Of a stretch of 64,000 nt of DNA, positions 9,414 to 18,198 are shown in pieces. The notes beneath the pieces are model-generated. The model was not told where the DNA came from. It worked only from the letters and a program-made list of their open reading frames with translations, and searched no databases. The stretch lies in contig JAILZL010000001.1 of assembly GCA_023512475.1 (NCBI GenBank), positions 137,516 to 201,515 on the forward strand, read 5' to 3'. Within the stretch, counting starts at the first letter, position 1, and each line of letters opens with the position of its first letter. Origin of the DNA: Syntrophobacterales bacterium. GTDB lineage: Bacteria > Desulfobacterota > Desulfobaccia > Desulfobaccales > 0-14-0-80-60-11. The translations under genes were made by a program, and so were the position numbers.

Positions 9414-9582
9414 CGACGACCATTCCGAGGGGGTTCCCAGGCCCCCGCCTTCTCCTCAAGCGCCGTGATCGGGCAGGGGTGGGGGGGGGCGTGGCAGAGG
9501 GGGCACGGAGCGGTCCCCCGGCCCCCTCTTTCACCCCCATGTATTTTCCGGCCCGGCCGGGGGCAGGAAAAGCCCCGGGGAT

Positions 9583-10512
9583 TCAGGCCGCCCGCGCCGC
9601 CCGGAAGGCCGCCACAGTGCGGGCCAGACCCTCCTCCAGGGCAACCGTGGGCTGCCAGCCCAGGCGTTCCCGGGCCAGGGCGGCGTTGAGGGCGCTGCGC
9701 CGCTGCTCTCCGGGTTTGGCGGGTCCGTGCACCGGCTCCCGGGGGGAGCTGCACAGCCGCTGCAGGTGGCGGTACAGGGTCAGGATATCCGTCTCCTGTC
9801 CGGTGCCGATGTTGAAAATGCCGGAGGTGGGGTGATCGAGGGCCAGGAGATTGGCCGTCACCACATCCTCCACGTAGACGAAGTCCCGGGTCTGCAGCCC
9901 GTCGCCGTTGATGACCGGCTGTTCGCCGGCCAGGAATTTTTCGATGAAGATGGCCACCACCCCCGCCTCCCCCCAGCCGTTCTGCCGGGGGCCGTAGACA
10001 TTGGCGTAGCGCAGGGAGATGGGCAGGAGGCCGTATTCCCGCTCATAGAAGTGGAGGTAATGTTCCACCGCCAGTTTGGCCACCCCATAGGGGCACTCCG
10101 GCCGAGGGGCGTCGCTCTCCCTGGCCGGCACCGGCGCGGCATCGCCGTAGATGGCGCCGCCGGTGGAGGCGAAAATGAACTTCCTCACCCCGGACCGGAC
10201 CGCGGCCTGACAGAGGTTGAGGGACCCGAGGATGTTTTCCCGGGCGTCAAACAGGGGATCGGCCACCGAATGGCGCACGCTCATCTGGGCGGCGTGGTGA
10301 ACAATCACCTGGGGCCGGAAGTCCAGAATGAATTCATAGGCCTCCCGGCTGTTGATGTCCAGGGGGAGAAACCGCGCCGCCGCCGGCACCTGCTCCCGCC
10401 GGCCGCTGGACAGATTGTCCAGGACTGCCACCTCCCAGCCCGCCGCCACCAGACGGTCGGCCACATGGGAGCCGATGAAGCCGGCTCCGCCGGTCACCAC
10501 CACGCGCTGCAT
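9583..10512 (-). CDS. NAD-dependent epimerase/dehydratase (UDP-glucose 4-epimerase family)
   Basis: A 309-residue extended short-chain dehydrogenase. The NAD-binding GGAGFIGSH is at residues 8-16, the Ser segment FASTGGAIYG and the catalytic Tyr/Lys of YGVAK are in place, and NVYGPRQ follows. This matches the GalE-like branch acting on nucleotide sugars, probably for polysaccharide synthesis; the exact sugar cannot be read. ATG 10512 is chosen because GGGAGAG precedes it and the Rossmann fold starts at residue 2; the frame is open far upstream without meaning. Its own promoter is visible upstream. Confidence 0.9.
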   Translation of the reverse strand: MQRVVVTGGAGFIGSHVADRLVAAGWEVAVLDNLSSGRREQVPAAARFLPLDINSREAYEFILDFRPQVIVHHAAQMSVRHSVADPLFDARENILGSLNLCQAAVRSGVRKFIFASTGGAIYGDAAPVPARESDAPRPECPYGVAKLAVEHYLHFYEREYGLLPISLRYANVYGPRQNGWGEAGVVAIFIEKFLAGEQPVINGDGLQTRDFVYVEDVVTANLLALDHPTSGIFNIGTGQETDILTLYRHLQRLCSSPREPVHGPAKPGEQRRSALNAALARERLGWQPTVALEEGLARTVAAFRAARAA

Positions 10513-10912
10513 TCCGCTCTCCCTTCCGGCCGGCCGCGGCCGCGCCTTTCCGGCCGCTGCCCTGCCCGATGTTATATCACAAAACCCGCCGGCGGCAAGA
10601 AGGCCCTTGCGTCCGGCTTCCCTTTCCCTTTTTCGACGGAAATGGAAAAAAGGTGAGAATTTTTTCAATAACCTGCGAGAGGGAGGTAAGGGGCGCACGG
10701 TTTCCTGCCCTTCCGCCCCCGGCGGGGTGGGGCGGGTGGTGGGGGGAGGCCGCTCCCCTTAAGGAAACCGCCTGCCCCGTGTAAATTAAATGGACTTTGC
10801 CCTTTTTTCCCGGTAAGGTGTATCCGAGCCCACGGGGCGGGCGAGGGAGGCTAGCAGGAGGCCGGGGGCGTCCGATCCCGGGGTGGAGGCAATACCTTTT
10901 CGGGAGGGGGAG
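10513..10912. other. Divergent intergenic region between epimerase and TolC genes
   Basis: 400 bases between divergently transcribed genes. The left part carries a good minus-strand promoter (10571-10598). The right part has relatively AT-rich islands near 10655-10675 and 10781-10810; TTAAGG-N17-TAAATT around 10760-10788 is a weak plus-strand promoter candidate for the TolC gene. No gene is supported here. Confidence 0.55.
10571..10598 (-). promoter_or_regulatory. Promoter of the epimerase gene
   Basis: On the minus strand TTGCCG (10593-10598) is followed after 16 bases by TATAAC (10571-10576), five of six matching TATAAT. It lies about 60 bases upstream of the ATG at 10512. Confidence 0.55.
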
Positions 10913-12355
10913 ATGGTGCGGATCATCCTCATGTTGGCCCTGGGGCTGCTTCTGGCCGGGGCAGGGGGAACCCTGGCCGCGGAGGCCCCGGTGATGACCC
11001 TGCCGCAGCTCATGGACCTGGCCCTGAAATACAGCCCCGAAGTCAAGGCCAGCCAAAGCGAGGTGGACTATGCCCGGGCCCGAAAAAATGAGGCCCACGG
11101 CTACCTTTACCCGCAACTGGAGGCCACCGCCCTGGGGAGTGTCGTCCCCAATTCCCGGGCGCCGTTTTTCAAGGATCTCAACGGCTCCAAAGTGCTCTTT
11201 TACCCCGACCCGGCGGACCAGCTCCACGGCGTCAACGTCTTCGGCCGCCTGGACGTCACCATCATCCAGCCCTTGTACACCTTCGGCAAGATCAAGTTCA
11301 GGGAGCGGGCGGCGGAGAGCTACATCAAGGTGAAGCAGGCCGGGGTGGAGAGCAAACAGGGGGAAGTCCTCACCCGGGTGGCCGAGGCCTACTATGGGCT
11401 CATCCTGGCCAACCAGGGCAAGGATGAGGTGAAGGAGGCCCGCACCTACATCAGGGACATCAAGGAGCGCCTCCAGCGCCTCATGCAGGTGGGCTCCGCC
11501 ACGGTGAAGGAGACGGACAGATACCGTCTCGCCGCCTACGAGGGAGGCCTGGAGAAATTCGCCGCCGAAGCCGAGGAGGGCTCCAAGCTGGCCTATCAGG
11601 CCCTCAAAGCCATGACCGGGATGGGCCCCGGCCAGGAGTTCCGGGTGCCCACCGACCTGCCGGCGGCGGAGCCCCTCCGGGAGGATCTGGACCACTACGT
11701 GCGCCTGGCCCTGGAGCTCAGGCCCGAATTCACCCAGCTCAAGGAGGGCCTCCGGGCCCGGCAGCTGTTGGTGGACGCCGCCCGGGCCGACCGCTATCCC
11801 TCCTTCTTCCTCATGGTCATGGGGGCCTTGGCCGGGGCGCCGGGCCGGGACCGCATCACCGGCAACTTCCGGGATCCGGCCATCGTGGACTACTACAACA
11901 CCGCCTTTGTGGCCCCCTTTGTGGGCATCCGCTGGAACTTCGACTTCGGCATCGCCCAGGCCAAGGTGCAGGCGGCCCAGGCCGAGCTGGCGCAGCTGAG
12001 GCACACGGAAAAGGCCGCCCTCATGGGCATCCCCCTGGAGGTGGCCAGGCACTACGCCAAGGCCCAGGAAAGCGCCAAGGCGGCCAAGGGCCTGGAGACG
12101 GCCTACATCAACGCCCGGCGCTGGCTGGTCACCGCCTTCAGCAACTTTGACATGGGCCTGGGACAGCTCAACGACATCTTCCAGGCCATCGAGCGTTACG
12201 GCAGGTTCCGGGGGGATTACCTCATGAGCCTCTATGAGTATAATCTGTCCCGGGCCAAGCTGGACCAGGCCACCGGCCTCTACCGCCGCACCCTGGCCCA
12301 ACGGGCCGTGCCGGCTGGCGGCACGCCCGGGAACCTGACGCCGGCCGCCCGCTAG
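10913..12355 (+). CDS. TolC-family outer membrane efflux protein
   Basis: A 480-residue protein with a signal peptide (MVRIILMLALGLLLAGAGG, cut after TLAAEA) and two outer membrane efflux protein repeats made of long helices, for example LALKYSPEVKASQSEVDYAR near the N-terminus and RAKLDQATGLYRR near the end. ATG 10913 with GGGAGGGGG just before it is preferred over GTG 10883, which would put a hydrophilic stretch before the signal. TolC proteins form the outer membrane channel of type I secretion or efflux. No inner membrane partner is adjacent, so the partner is unknown; the efflux genes at 21-24 kb lost their own TolC. Confidence 0.9.
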   Translation: MVRIILMLALGLLLAGAGGTLAAEAPVMTLPQLMDLALKYSPEVKASQSEVDYARARKNEAHGYLYPQLEATALGSVVPNSRAPFFKDLNGSKVLFYPDPADQLHGVNVFGRLDVTIIQPLYTFGKIKFRERAAESYIKVKQAGVESKQGEVLTRVAEAYYGLILANQGKDEVKEARTYIRDIKERLQRLMQVGSATVKETDRYRLAAYEGGLEKFAAEAEEGSKLAYQALKAMTGMGPGQEFRVPTDLPAAEPLREDLDHYVRLALELRPEFTQLKEGLRARQLLVDAARADRYPSFFLMVMGALAGAPGRDRITGNFRDPAIVDYYNTAFVAPFVGIRWNFDFGIAQAKVQAAQAELAQLRHTEKAALMGIPLEVARHYAKAQESAKAAKGLETAYINARRWLVTAFSNFDMGLGQLNDIFQAIERYGRFRGDYLMSLYEYNLSRAKLDQATGLYRRTLAQRAVPAGGTPGNLTPAAR

Positions 12356-12360
12356 CTGCA

Positions 12361-12409
12361 GGCGGGGAAGGGCCTGGGGGCGGTGCGCCTTACCCGCCCC
12401 TTCCCCGCC
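12361..12409. terminator. Inverted repeat between convergent TolC and CBS genes
   Basis: A perfect 12-bp inverted repeat, GGCGGGGAAGGG (12361-12372) with CCCTTCCCCGCC (12398-12409), encloses a further GC stem. It lies five bases after the TolC stop and between convergent genes, as expected of a bidirectional transcription barrier, but has no T-tract. Confidence 0.4.
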
Positions 12410-12484
12410 GCCCGGAGATCCCACCGGGGCGGGCTCCCCGGAGCCCCTGCCTCTCTCCGGAAGTGCCCTTTCCCGGTTTCGCCC

Positions 12485-13087
12485 TCAGGGAATCACATCC
12501 AGCACCTGATACCCTGCCTTTTCCAGGGCCGCCACAATGGGGGCGAGGTCGCATTTCTGCAGGCGGAAGACATGCCGCCGGCGCCTCCCCCTGGTGGGCC
12601 CCAGGGCGATGTTGATGATCCGGCCCCCGGCTTTTTCCACCAGGGCCGTCACCTTCTCCAGCTCGGCGGGATCCTTGTCCAAAAGCACGTCCAGGCGGGA
12701 GCTGCTCCGGAGCAGGCCCAGCATGGAGAGGAAGGCGGCCAGAAGATCCAGGGTGGTGATCACCCCCACCAGCTTGTCCCCCTCCATCACCGGCATGCCG
12801 CCGATCTTGTGCTCATACATCAGGCGGGCCGCCTCCTCCACACTCGTCTCGGGACTGACGCTGATGGGGGCCTCGATCATCACATCCCCCACGGTGATCA
12901 CCTCCAGCATGGAGGCCAGCAGCACCTCCCTCAGCAGGCGGGAGGTGATCCAGCCCACCATCTGACCCTCCTTCATCACCGGCAGGTGGCGGATGTTGTG
13001 CTCCTGCATGAGTTTCAGCGCCTGATCCACCCGTTTGTCCGGAGTGATGGTGACCGGATTCTTGTGCATGATCTGCCCCACTCGCAT
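12485..13087 (-). CDS. CBS-pair protein with C-terminal ACT-like domain
   Basis: A 200-residue cytoplasmic protein. Two CBS motifs occupy roughly residues 1-125 (MRVGQIMHKNPVTITPD and VMIEAPISVSPETSVEEAA begin them), followed by a ferredoxin-like ACT-type segment (LEKVTALVEKAGGRIINIAL) to the end. Such proteins sense adenosine nucleotides or amino acids; the target is not known. ATG 13087 follows GGGAGG by seven bases. It lies directly after the terminator of the DUF2333 operon, so it probably has its own promoter. Confidence 0.85.
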   Translation of the reverse strand: MRVGQIMHKNPVTITPDKRVDQALKLMQEHNIRHLPVMKEGQMVGWITSRLLREVLLASMLEVITVGDVMIEAPISVSPETSVEEAARLMYEHKIGGMPVMEGDKLVGVITTLDLLAAFLSMLGLLRSSSRLDVLLDKDPAELEKVTALVEKAGGRIINIALGPTRGRRRRHVFRLQKCDLAPIVAALEKAGYQVLDVIP

Positions 13088-13120
13088 CTGTGCGCCTCCC
13101 AGGCAGGAATTGGGGCCAGA

Positions 13121-13159
13121 GTAAAACAAACAGGCGGGAATTTCCAGGAAATTCCCGCC
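13121..13159 (-). terminator. Rho-independent terminator of the AMMECR1-DUF2333 operon
   Basis: A perfect 13-bp inverted repeat with a one-base centre, GGCGGGAATTTCC (13133-13145) and GGAAATTCCCGCC (13147-13159), is followed on the minus strand by TGTTTGTTTT (13132-13123). This is the clearest intrinsic terminator in the window and lies about 80 bases after the DUF2333 stop. Confidence 0.75.
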
Positions 13160-13237
13160 CGCCGGGTCCAGGGTGACGGCCCGCCGCCGTGCCCGCCCCC
13201 CTTCTGAAGGGGGAAAGCCCGGGGCGCGGCCGGTCCG

Positions 13238-14359
13238 TCAGTTGGTGGCCAGGACGCTTTGCATGGTGGCCACCAGGTGTTCCGCCTCGCCGATATAGCA
13301 GGAGAGATTGGCCCGGTGATTGGCCAGGATCCCGTCCTTGGCCGCATCGGTGATGAGCCAGGGGGACAGGTGCGTGCCGCCATGCAGGGCGTGGATGGTG
13401 TCGTCCATAAGCTTGTGGGTGTTTTTCTTCAAGAGCTCGGCGGCAAAATCCTCTTTGACCGCCTCCAGCATCTGGGACATGCCCACCGCCACCCCCTGGG
13501 AGAAGTAGAAATAGTCGTCCGTCCGCGTCCAGCGCACCGGGGTACCGTCCGCTTCGGTATCCTTGATGAGGTTATGGTAGCAGCTCCCCAGGATGTCCTT
13601 GTAGTTGCCCAGCAGGGCGATGAGGTTGTCCACCCGGGCGTAAAAGCGGCTGCGGCCCCGCTTCAGGTCCTCCATGTAGATCTTGAGATCCGTGATGGCC
13701 TCCCGGTACTTGCCGGAGGCGGAGGGGAACCAGTATTTGTCCGGGCTCACCATGAGAAAGTTCATGGCTTCATTCACCTGAGGGTTGTAGGCCTCGGTGA
13801 TGGCGAACCGGGTCAGGTTTTCATTGAGGACCACGATGGTGCGCCGGGCCACCTCCAATACCCCCAGCTGATGGTGGTTGACGTTGTCGGTGAGGCCCAG
13901 TTTGCCGAAGACGATGGTGTTGGGGCGCCAGCCGAAGAACCGCTTGTTGACCTCGTCGTCGATGATCTTGACGAGGGCCTGGGTGAAGGCCACTCCCTTC
14001 ACCGTCACCGGGGCCGGGGGTGGGGTCCCGGGCGCCAGGGGCGGCGCCGCCGGCGCCGGGGTCGGCCCCGGTGCGGGGGCCGGAGCCGGGGACGGCGCCT
14101 TCTGGGCCTCGGCCGCCGGTTCCTCGGGTTTGGTCTCCGCCGGAGCCGGGCCGGGCGGCCCCGGGGTGGGGGCCAGGGCCACTTCCTCCCGTCCTTCCGG
14201 GGTCGCCTGCATCCCTTTCCAGCGCCCATGCAAAAACAGGCCCACAAAAAAGAGGAGCACCAACGCCACGATGACCAGCAGGCGGTGCTTCAGCAGTCCG
14301 AAGAGGGAGGAACCGGGAGGCGGTTCCGGGGGCAGCGGTGCGGGCATCTCAGTGCTCAT
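13238..14359 (-). CDS. DUF2333 family membrane protein
   Basis: A 373-residue protein. One transmembrane helix (LLVIVALVLLFFVGLFLHG, about residues 27-45) follows a short cytoplasmic tail; then comes a low-complexity Pro/Ala linker (about residues 70-125) and the DUF2333 domain starting KGVAFTQALVKIIDDEVNKR. The family is widespread in Gamma- and Deltaproteobacteria, and its function is unknown. Its ATG overlaps the stop of the AMMECR1 gene by four bases, so the two are coupled. The linker suggests that the domain reaches across part of the periplasm; this is inference. Confidence 0.88.
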   Translation of the reverse strand: MSTEMPAPLPPEPPPGSSLFGLLKHRLLVIVALVLLFFVGLFLHGRWKGMQATPEGREEVALAPTPGPPGPAPAETKPEEPAAEAQKAPSPAPAPAPGPTPAPAAPPLAPGTPPPAPVTVKGVAFTQALVKIIDDEVNKRFFGWRPNTIVFGKLGLTDNVNHHQLGVLEVARRTIVVLNENLTRFAITEAYNPQVNEAMNFLMVSPDKYWFPSASGKYREAITDLKIYMEDLKRGRSRFYARVDNLIALLGNYKDILGSCYHNLIKDTEADGTPVRWTRTDDYFYFSQGVAVGMSQMLEAVKEDFAAELLKKNTHKLMDDTIHALHGGTHLSPWLITDAAKDGILANHRANLSCYIGEAEHLVATMQSVLATN

Positions 14360-14937
14360 GGCTGAGGGGACTCCTTGGCGGCGCCGGCGTGGGGGGCCTC
14401 CGCAAACACTTCCGCGTCAAACACATATATTCGGGTCTCCGGGTCTTTCCAGGCCGAGGGGGGCAGGCCTGCCTTACAGCAGGTCTGCTCCAGAAAGGTG
14501 AGGCGGTCCCAGCGGTATTCCGTGGCCACCTGCGGCAGAAGCAAGCCCCGGCAGGGGCCCCGCTCGATATACAGGCCATGCCTGCCCACCTCGATCTCCT
14601 GGACGTCCTCAATCCGGCGCATGGGGGACAGGACGGAGATCTCCAGCTCCACCTCCGGCAGCTCCGGGGCCGTCAGGGGCGCAAAGCGCGGGTCCTGAAA
14701 GGCGGCGGCCTGGGCCATTTCCGCCACCGCCTGGGCCAGGGGCTTGACCGCCTCCAGATAGCCGATGCAGCCCCTGAGCCGGCCCTGGCGGTGCAGGGTG
14801 ACAAAGACCCCCCGGGGCTCCCGCACGGCCGGGGGCAGATCCGGGGGCAGCTCCAGGGCCCGGCGCTCCAGCCCCGCCGCGATGCTGTCCCGGGCGATGC
14901 GGAGGAGGAGGCGCTGTTCGGCTGCCGAAAGAGGCAT
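14356..14937 (-). CDS. amrA: AMMECR1 domain protein (AmmeMemoRadiSam system protein A)
   Basis: A 193-residue protein of the AMMECR1 family with the signature LRGCIGYLE at about residues 58-66 and downstream strand LEISVLSP. In bacteria the domain often accompanies a Memo-like protein and a radical SAM enzyme, but neither is next to it here. ATG 14937 is preferred; a GTG at 14952 in the same frame has no better ribosome site. It is the first gene of a two-gene operon with DUF2333, with the promoter at 15004-15031. Biochemical function is not established. Confidence 0.88.
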   Translation of the reverse strand: MPLSAAEQRLLLRIARDSIAAGLERRALELPPDLPPAVREPRGVFVTLHRQGRLRGCIGYLEAVKPLAQAVAEMAQAAAFQDPRFAPLTAPELPEVELEISVLSPMRRIEDVQEIEVGRHGLYIERGPCRGLLLPQVATEYRWDRLTFLEQTCCKAGLPPSAWKDPETRIYVFDAEVFAEAPHAGAAKESPQP

Positions 14938-15003
14938 GGGGCGTCCACCCACGGGCAGATGATCAGGCCGCGGCCGCGACCCGGATGACGGGGCGTCTTC
15001 CTC

Positions 15004-15031
15004 ATTAAATCAGATTTCCTCCCCGTGTCAA
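15004..15031 (-). promoter_or_regulatory. Promoter of the AMMECR1-DUF2333 operon
   Basis: Minus-strand TTGACA (15026-15031), 16-base spacer, TTTAAT (15004-15009; five of six). It would start transcription near 14997, giving a leader of about 60 bases before ATG 14937. It is divergent to the promoter at 15060-15088. Confidence 0.7.
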
Positions 15032-15059
15032 TGGCAGCCCGCCCCGGGCTCCCCCTGAC

Positions 15060-15088
15060 TTGCATCCGCCCCCCGGAAGGGGTACATT
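15060..15088 (+). promoter_or_regulatory. Promoter of the siroheme/heme operon
   Basis: Plus-strand TTGCAT (15060-15065), 17-base spacer, TACATT (15083-15088). Start of transcription would be near 15095, twenty bases before the ATG at 15115. Confidence 0.55.
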
Positions 15089-15114
15089 TCCAAAAACCCC
15101 AAGGCGCGCCCCAC

Positions 15115-15816
15115 ATGCAGACCTATCCCCTCTTCGCCATCCTCACCGGCCGACCCGTCCTGGTGGTGGGGGGCGGCGCGGTGGGGGAGCGCAAGGTCCT
15201 GGATCTGCTGGCCGCCGGTGCCCACGTGACGGTGGTCAGCCGGGAGTTTACCCCCCGGCTGCGGGAGCTGGCGGCCGCAGGCAGGATCCGGGCCGTGGCG
15301 GGGGATTTCGAGCCCGGGCAGGTGGCGGGCATGGCCCTGGTAGTAGGGGCCACCGATGACCCGGAGGTTAACCTCCGGGTGAGCCGGGCGGCCCAGGCGG
15401 CCAACATCTGGGTCAACATCGTGGACGCCCCGGAGCTCTGCACCTTTATCGTCCCGGCCCAGGTCCGGCGGGGGGAGCTCACCCTGGCGGTGAGCACCGG
15501 CGGCGCCAGCCCGGCCTTGGCCCGGCGCCTGCGGGAGACCCTGGAGCACACCTTCGGCCCGGAATACGGCCCCTACCTCAGGCTGCTCCGGGCGGTGCGG
15601 GAGCGGGTGCTGCAGGTGCGCCGGGGCCACCCCGCAAACGCCGCCCTCTTTGCCCGCCTGGTGGACTGCCCCCTGCGGGAGGCGGTGGCCCGCCGGGACC
15701 GGGAGGCCATCCGGCGGCTGTTGGCCGAAACCCTGGCGGGGGTGCTCCCGGAGGCCGTCCTGGAAGAGCTGGGCGGCCTGATGGGGGAGGAGGAGCCGCC
15801 TGGCGCGGGGCTCTGA
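15115..15816 (+). CDS. Precorrin-2 dehydrogenase / sirohydrochlorin ferrochelatase (CysG N-terminal type)
   Basis: A 233-residue protein like Met8/YlnF. The N-terminus PLFAILTGRPVLVVGGGAVG is the NAD-binding fold with GGGAVG, followed by the conserved ASPALARRLRETLE (here GGASPALARRLRE near residue 130). It oxidises precorrin-2 to sirohydrochlorin with NAD and may insert iron to give siroheme, or feed the alternative heme pathway used by sulfate reducers. ATG 15115 is chosen since the strand PLFAIL begins at once; the in-frame upstream region is non-coding in character and holds the promoter. HemX and HemA genes follow. Confidence 0.92.
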   Translation: MQTYPLFAILTGRPVLVVGGGAVGERKVLDLLAAGAHVTVVSREFTPRLRELAAAGRIRAVAGDFEPGQVAGMALVVGATDDPEVNLRVSRAAQAANIWVNIVDAPELCTFIVPAQVRRGELTLAVSTGGASPALARRLRETLEHTFGPEYGPYLRLLRAVRERVLQVRRGHPANAALFARLVDCPLREAVARRDREAIRRLLAETLAGVLPEAVLEELGGLMGEEEPPGAGL

Positions 15817-15920
15817 GGCCCCAGGCCCGCGGCTCCCAGGCCTGCGGGCGAACACCACGACCTTCACGGAGACGGCCCCCAGGGCCCGCCCCGTATCTTG
15901 GGTGCCTGGGGACCAGACGC

Positions 15921-16751
15921 ATGGCCGCACTTTTGACCTCCCTCATCCTGCTGGCCTATGTCGGCGGCACCGCCGCCTACCTGGCCTACGTCTTTGTGCA
16001 GCGGGAGGGGCTTTCCCGGGGGGGAGCCGGTTGCCTGGCTGCCGGCTGGCTGGCCCACACCGGCGAGCTCCTGCGGCGCTATCTGACGCTGGGCCATCTC
16101 CCCATGGCCACCCCGGGCGAGGCGCTGTTCTTCTTCAGCTGGACCCTGACGGCCGTCTTCCTCGTCCTCACCTGGCGCTTCCCCATCCGCATTCTGGGAG
16201 CCCTGGTGGCGCCGCTGGCGGCCCTGATGGCCGCGGCCTTGTGGCTCCTCCCCAGCCGTCCGGGGACCATCTCCCCTTTGCTGTCGGGCTTCTGGCTGCA
16301 CCTGCACGTCCTGCTGGCCCTGCTGGGCACCGCCGCCCTCACCCTGGCCGGGTTGGGAGGGGTGTTGTATCTGCTTCAGGAGCGCCAGCTGAAGCAGAAA
16401 AAATTCGGCTTCTTCTATCGGCGGCTGCCCTCCCTGACCCAGCTGGACCGCCTGAATCATTGGTGCCTCACCCTGGGCTTCCCCCTGCTCACCTTGGGGA
16501 TCATCACCGGATCTCTGTACGCCCAGCTCACCCTGGGGCGCTTCTTCAACTGGGATCCCAAGGAGATCCTCACCCTCATCGCCTGGCTGATCTACACCAT
16601 CCTCCTGCATGAGCGCCTCACCGTGGGCTGGCGGGGCCGGCGGGCCGCCTGGCTGGCCGTGGGGGGGTTGGGCGTCATGGTGCTGGCCTTTGTGGGGGCC
16701 AGCCTCTGGTTCAGCGGCTACCACAGCTTCGGGAGTTTCCGGACGCCATGA
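15921..16751 (+). CDS. CcsA/HemX-family cytochrome c biogenesis membrane protein
   Basis: A 276-residue integral membrane protein with about eight transmembrane helices. It has the tryptophan-region signature FNWDPKE near residues 210-216 and histidines typical of the family (HLHVLLALLG, LNHWCL, LLHERL). CcsA/ResC proteins move heme for system II cytochrome c assembly, whereas HemX proteins beside hemA modulate glutamyl-tRNA reductase levels. Position directly before hemA with a four-base overlap favours a HemX role, but both remain open. Confidence 0.88.
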   Translation: MAALLTSLILLAYVGGTAAYLAYVFVQREGLSRGGAGCLAAGWLAHTGELLRRYLTLGHLPMATPGEALFFFSWTLTAVFLVLTWRFPIRILGALVAPLAALMAAALWLLPSRPGTISPLLSGFWLHLHVLLALLGTAALTLAGLGGVLYLLQERQLKQKKFGFFYRRLPSLTQLDRLNHWCLTLGFPLLTLGIITGSLYAQLTLGRFFNWDPKEILTLIAWLIYTILLHERLTVGWRGRRAAWLAVGGLGVMVLAFVGASLWFSGYHSFGSFRTP

Positions 16752-18055
16752 ATCTGGTGCTGGTGGGGGTCAATCACAAGACGGCGCCGGTGGAGCTGCG
16801 GGAGAAGCTCTGCGGGCTCTTTCCCGACCCGGGGACGGCCTACCAGCGGCTGACGGCCATGCCGGAGCTCTCCGAGGTGCTGTATTACAACACCTGCAAC
16901 CGGGTGGAGGTGCTGGCCGTGGCCCCGGAGGCCGACGCGGGCATCCGCCGCCTCAAGAGTTTTCTCGCCTCCCACCCCGAGGTGCACCCCGAGGAGGTGG
17001 AACATGCGCTGTATGTTCACCAGGGGGAGGCCGCGGTGCGCCACCTCTTCCGGGTGGCCGCCAGCCTGGATGCCCTGGTGGTGGGGGAGCCCCAAATTCT
17101 CGGGCAGGTGAAGGCCGCCTACCGCCTGGCCACCGAGCACCACGCCACCGGCCCCATCCTCAACCGCCTGCTCCATAAGACCTTCTCCGTGGCCAAGAAG
17201 GTGCGCACCGAAACCGGGATCGGCGACCACGCGGTGAGCGTCAGCTATGCCGCCGTCAGCCTGGGGAAAAAGATCTTCGGCGACCTGGGGGGCAAAACCG
17301 CCCTCCTCATCGGCGCCGGAGAAATGGCGGAGCTGGCCCTGGAGCACCTGCGCCGGCAGGGGGTGGCTCAGATCATCATCGCCAACCGCACCCTCGCACG
17401 GGCCGCCCGTCTGGCGGAGCGTTTCCGGGGCCGGGCGGTGCCCCTGGAGGGCCTGGAGGAGGAGCTCCTGACCTGCGACATCCTCATCAGCTCCACCGGT
17501 TCCGAAGGCTATGTGCTCACCCGGGAGCAGGTGGCCGCGGCCATGCGCCGCCGGCGGCAGCGGCCCCTGTTCCTCATTGACATCGCCGTGCCCCGGGATC
17601 TGGACCCCCGCATCAACGAGCTGGAATATGTCTATCTCTACAACATCGACGACCTGAAGGAGGTGGTGGAGACCAACGTGCAGCGCCGCCAGCAGGCCGC
17701 CGCCCAGGCCGAGGGCCTGGTGGCCGCGGAGACCCTGAAATTCCTGGACTGGCTCAAGACCCTGGGGGTCTTTCCCACCATCATCGCCCTGCAGGAGAAG
17801 GCCCGGGCCATCTGCCGCCAGGAGCTGAAAAAGACCTTAAGCCACCTGGGCCCCCTGACCCCCTCGCAAGTGGAGGCCCTGGAGGTCCTCACCCGCTCGG
17901 TGGCCGCCAAACTGCTCCACGATCCCATCATGTTCCTCAAGCGCAACCACCACAGCCGCCATGCTGCGGCGGAGATCACTCTGGTGCGCCGCCTCTTCAA
18001 CCTGGACCCCGAGGAAGAGCACCTCCAGACGCCCTCCCGGGCAGAGTCCGAATAA
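16748..18055 (+). CDS. hemA: Glutamyl-tRNA reductase
   Basis: First enzyme of C5 tetrapyrrole synthesis, reducing glutamyl-tRNA(Glu) to glutamate semialdehyde with NADPH; 435 residues as usual. Motifs: GVNHKTAP at residues 6-13, the catalytic cysteine in YNTCNRVE near residue 50, GEPQILGQVK, and the NADPH site LIGAGEMAELA. Its ATG overlaps the upstream membrane protein stop, indicating coupling. With the precorrin-2 dehydrogenase it forms a tetrapyrrole operon; later genes (hemC, hemB) are not adjacent. Confidence 0.97.
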   Translation: MNLVLVGVNHKTAPVELREKLCGLFPDPGTAYQRLTAMPELSEVLYYNTCNRVEVLAVAPEADAGIRRLKSFLASHPEVHPEEVEHALYVHQGEAAVRHLFRVAASLDALVVGEPQILGQVKAAYRLATEHHATGPILNRLLHKTFSVAKKVRTETGIGDHAVSVSYAAVSLGKKIFGDLGGKTALLIGAGEMAELALEHLRRQGVAQIIIANRTLARAARLAERFRGRAVPLEGLEEELLTCDILISSTGSEGYVLTREQVAAAMRRRRQRPLFLIDIAVPRDLDPRINELEYVYLYNIDDLKEVVETNVQRRQQAAAQAEGLVAAETLKFLDWLKTLGVFPTIIALQEKARAICRQELKKTLSHLGPLTPSQVEALEVLTRSVAAKLLHDPIMFLKRNHHSRHAAAEITLVRRLFNLDPEEEHLQTPSRAESE

Positions 18056-18198
18056 CCCGCGGCCATTGCCTAAGCTCCCGGAAAAGGTTATCTTTTAGTT
18101 GTCCTTGCGGGGAGAGGGGGATAGGGGACCTGGGCAGGCCCCCCGCCCCGGGCGGCAGGTCGGGAAGGGGTTACCCTGGCCGGAGATGCGGGGTTTTT

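Noticed and set aside
10577-12424. 615-codon minus-strand open frame
   Set aside because: Lies opposite the TolC-like gene with signal peptide and TolC helices; no family resemblance of its own.
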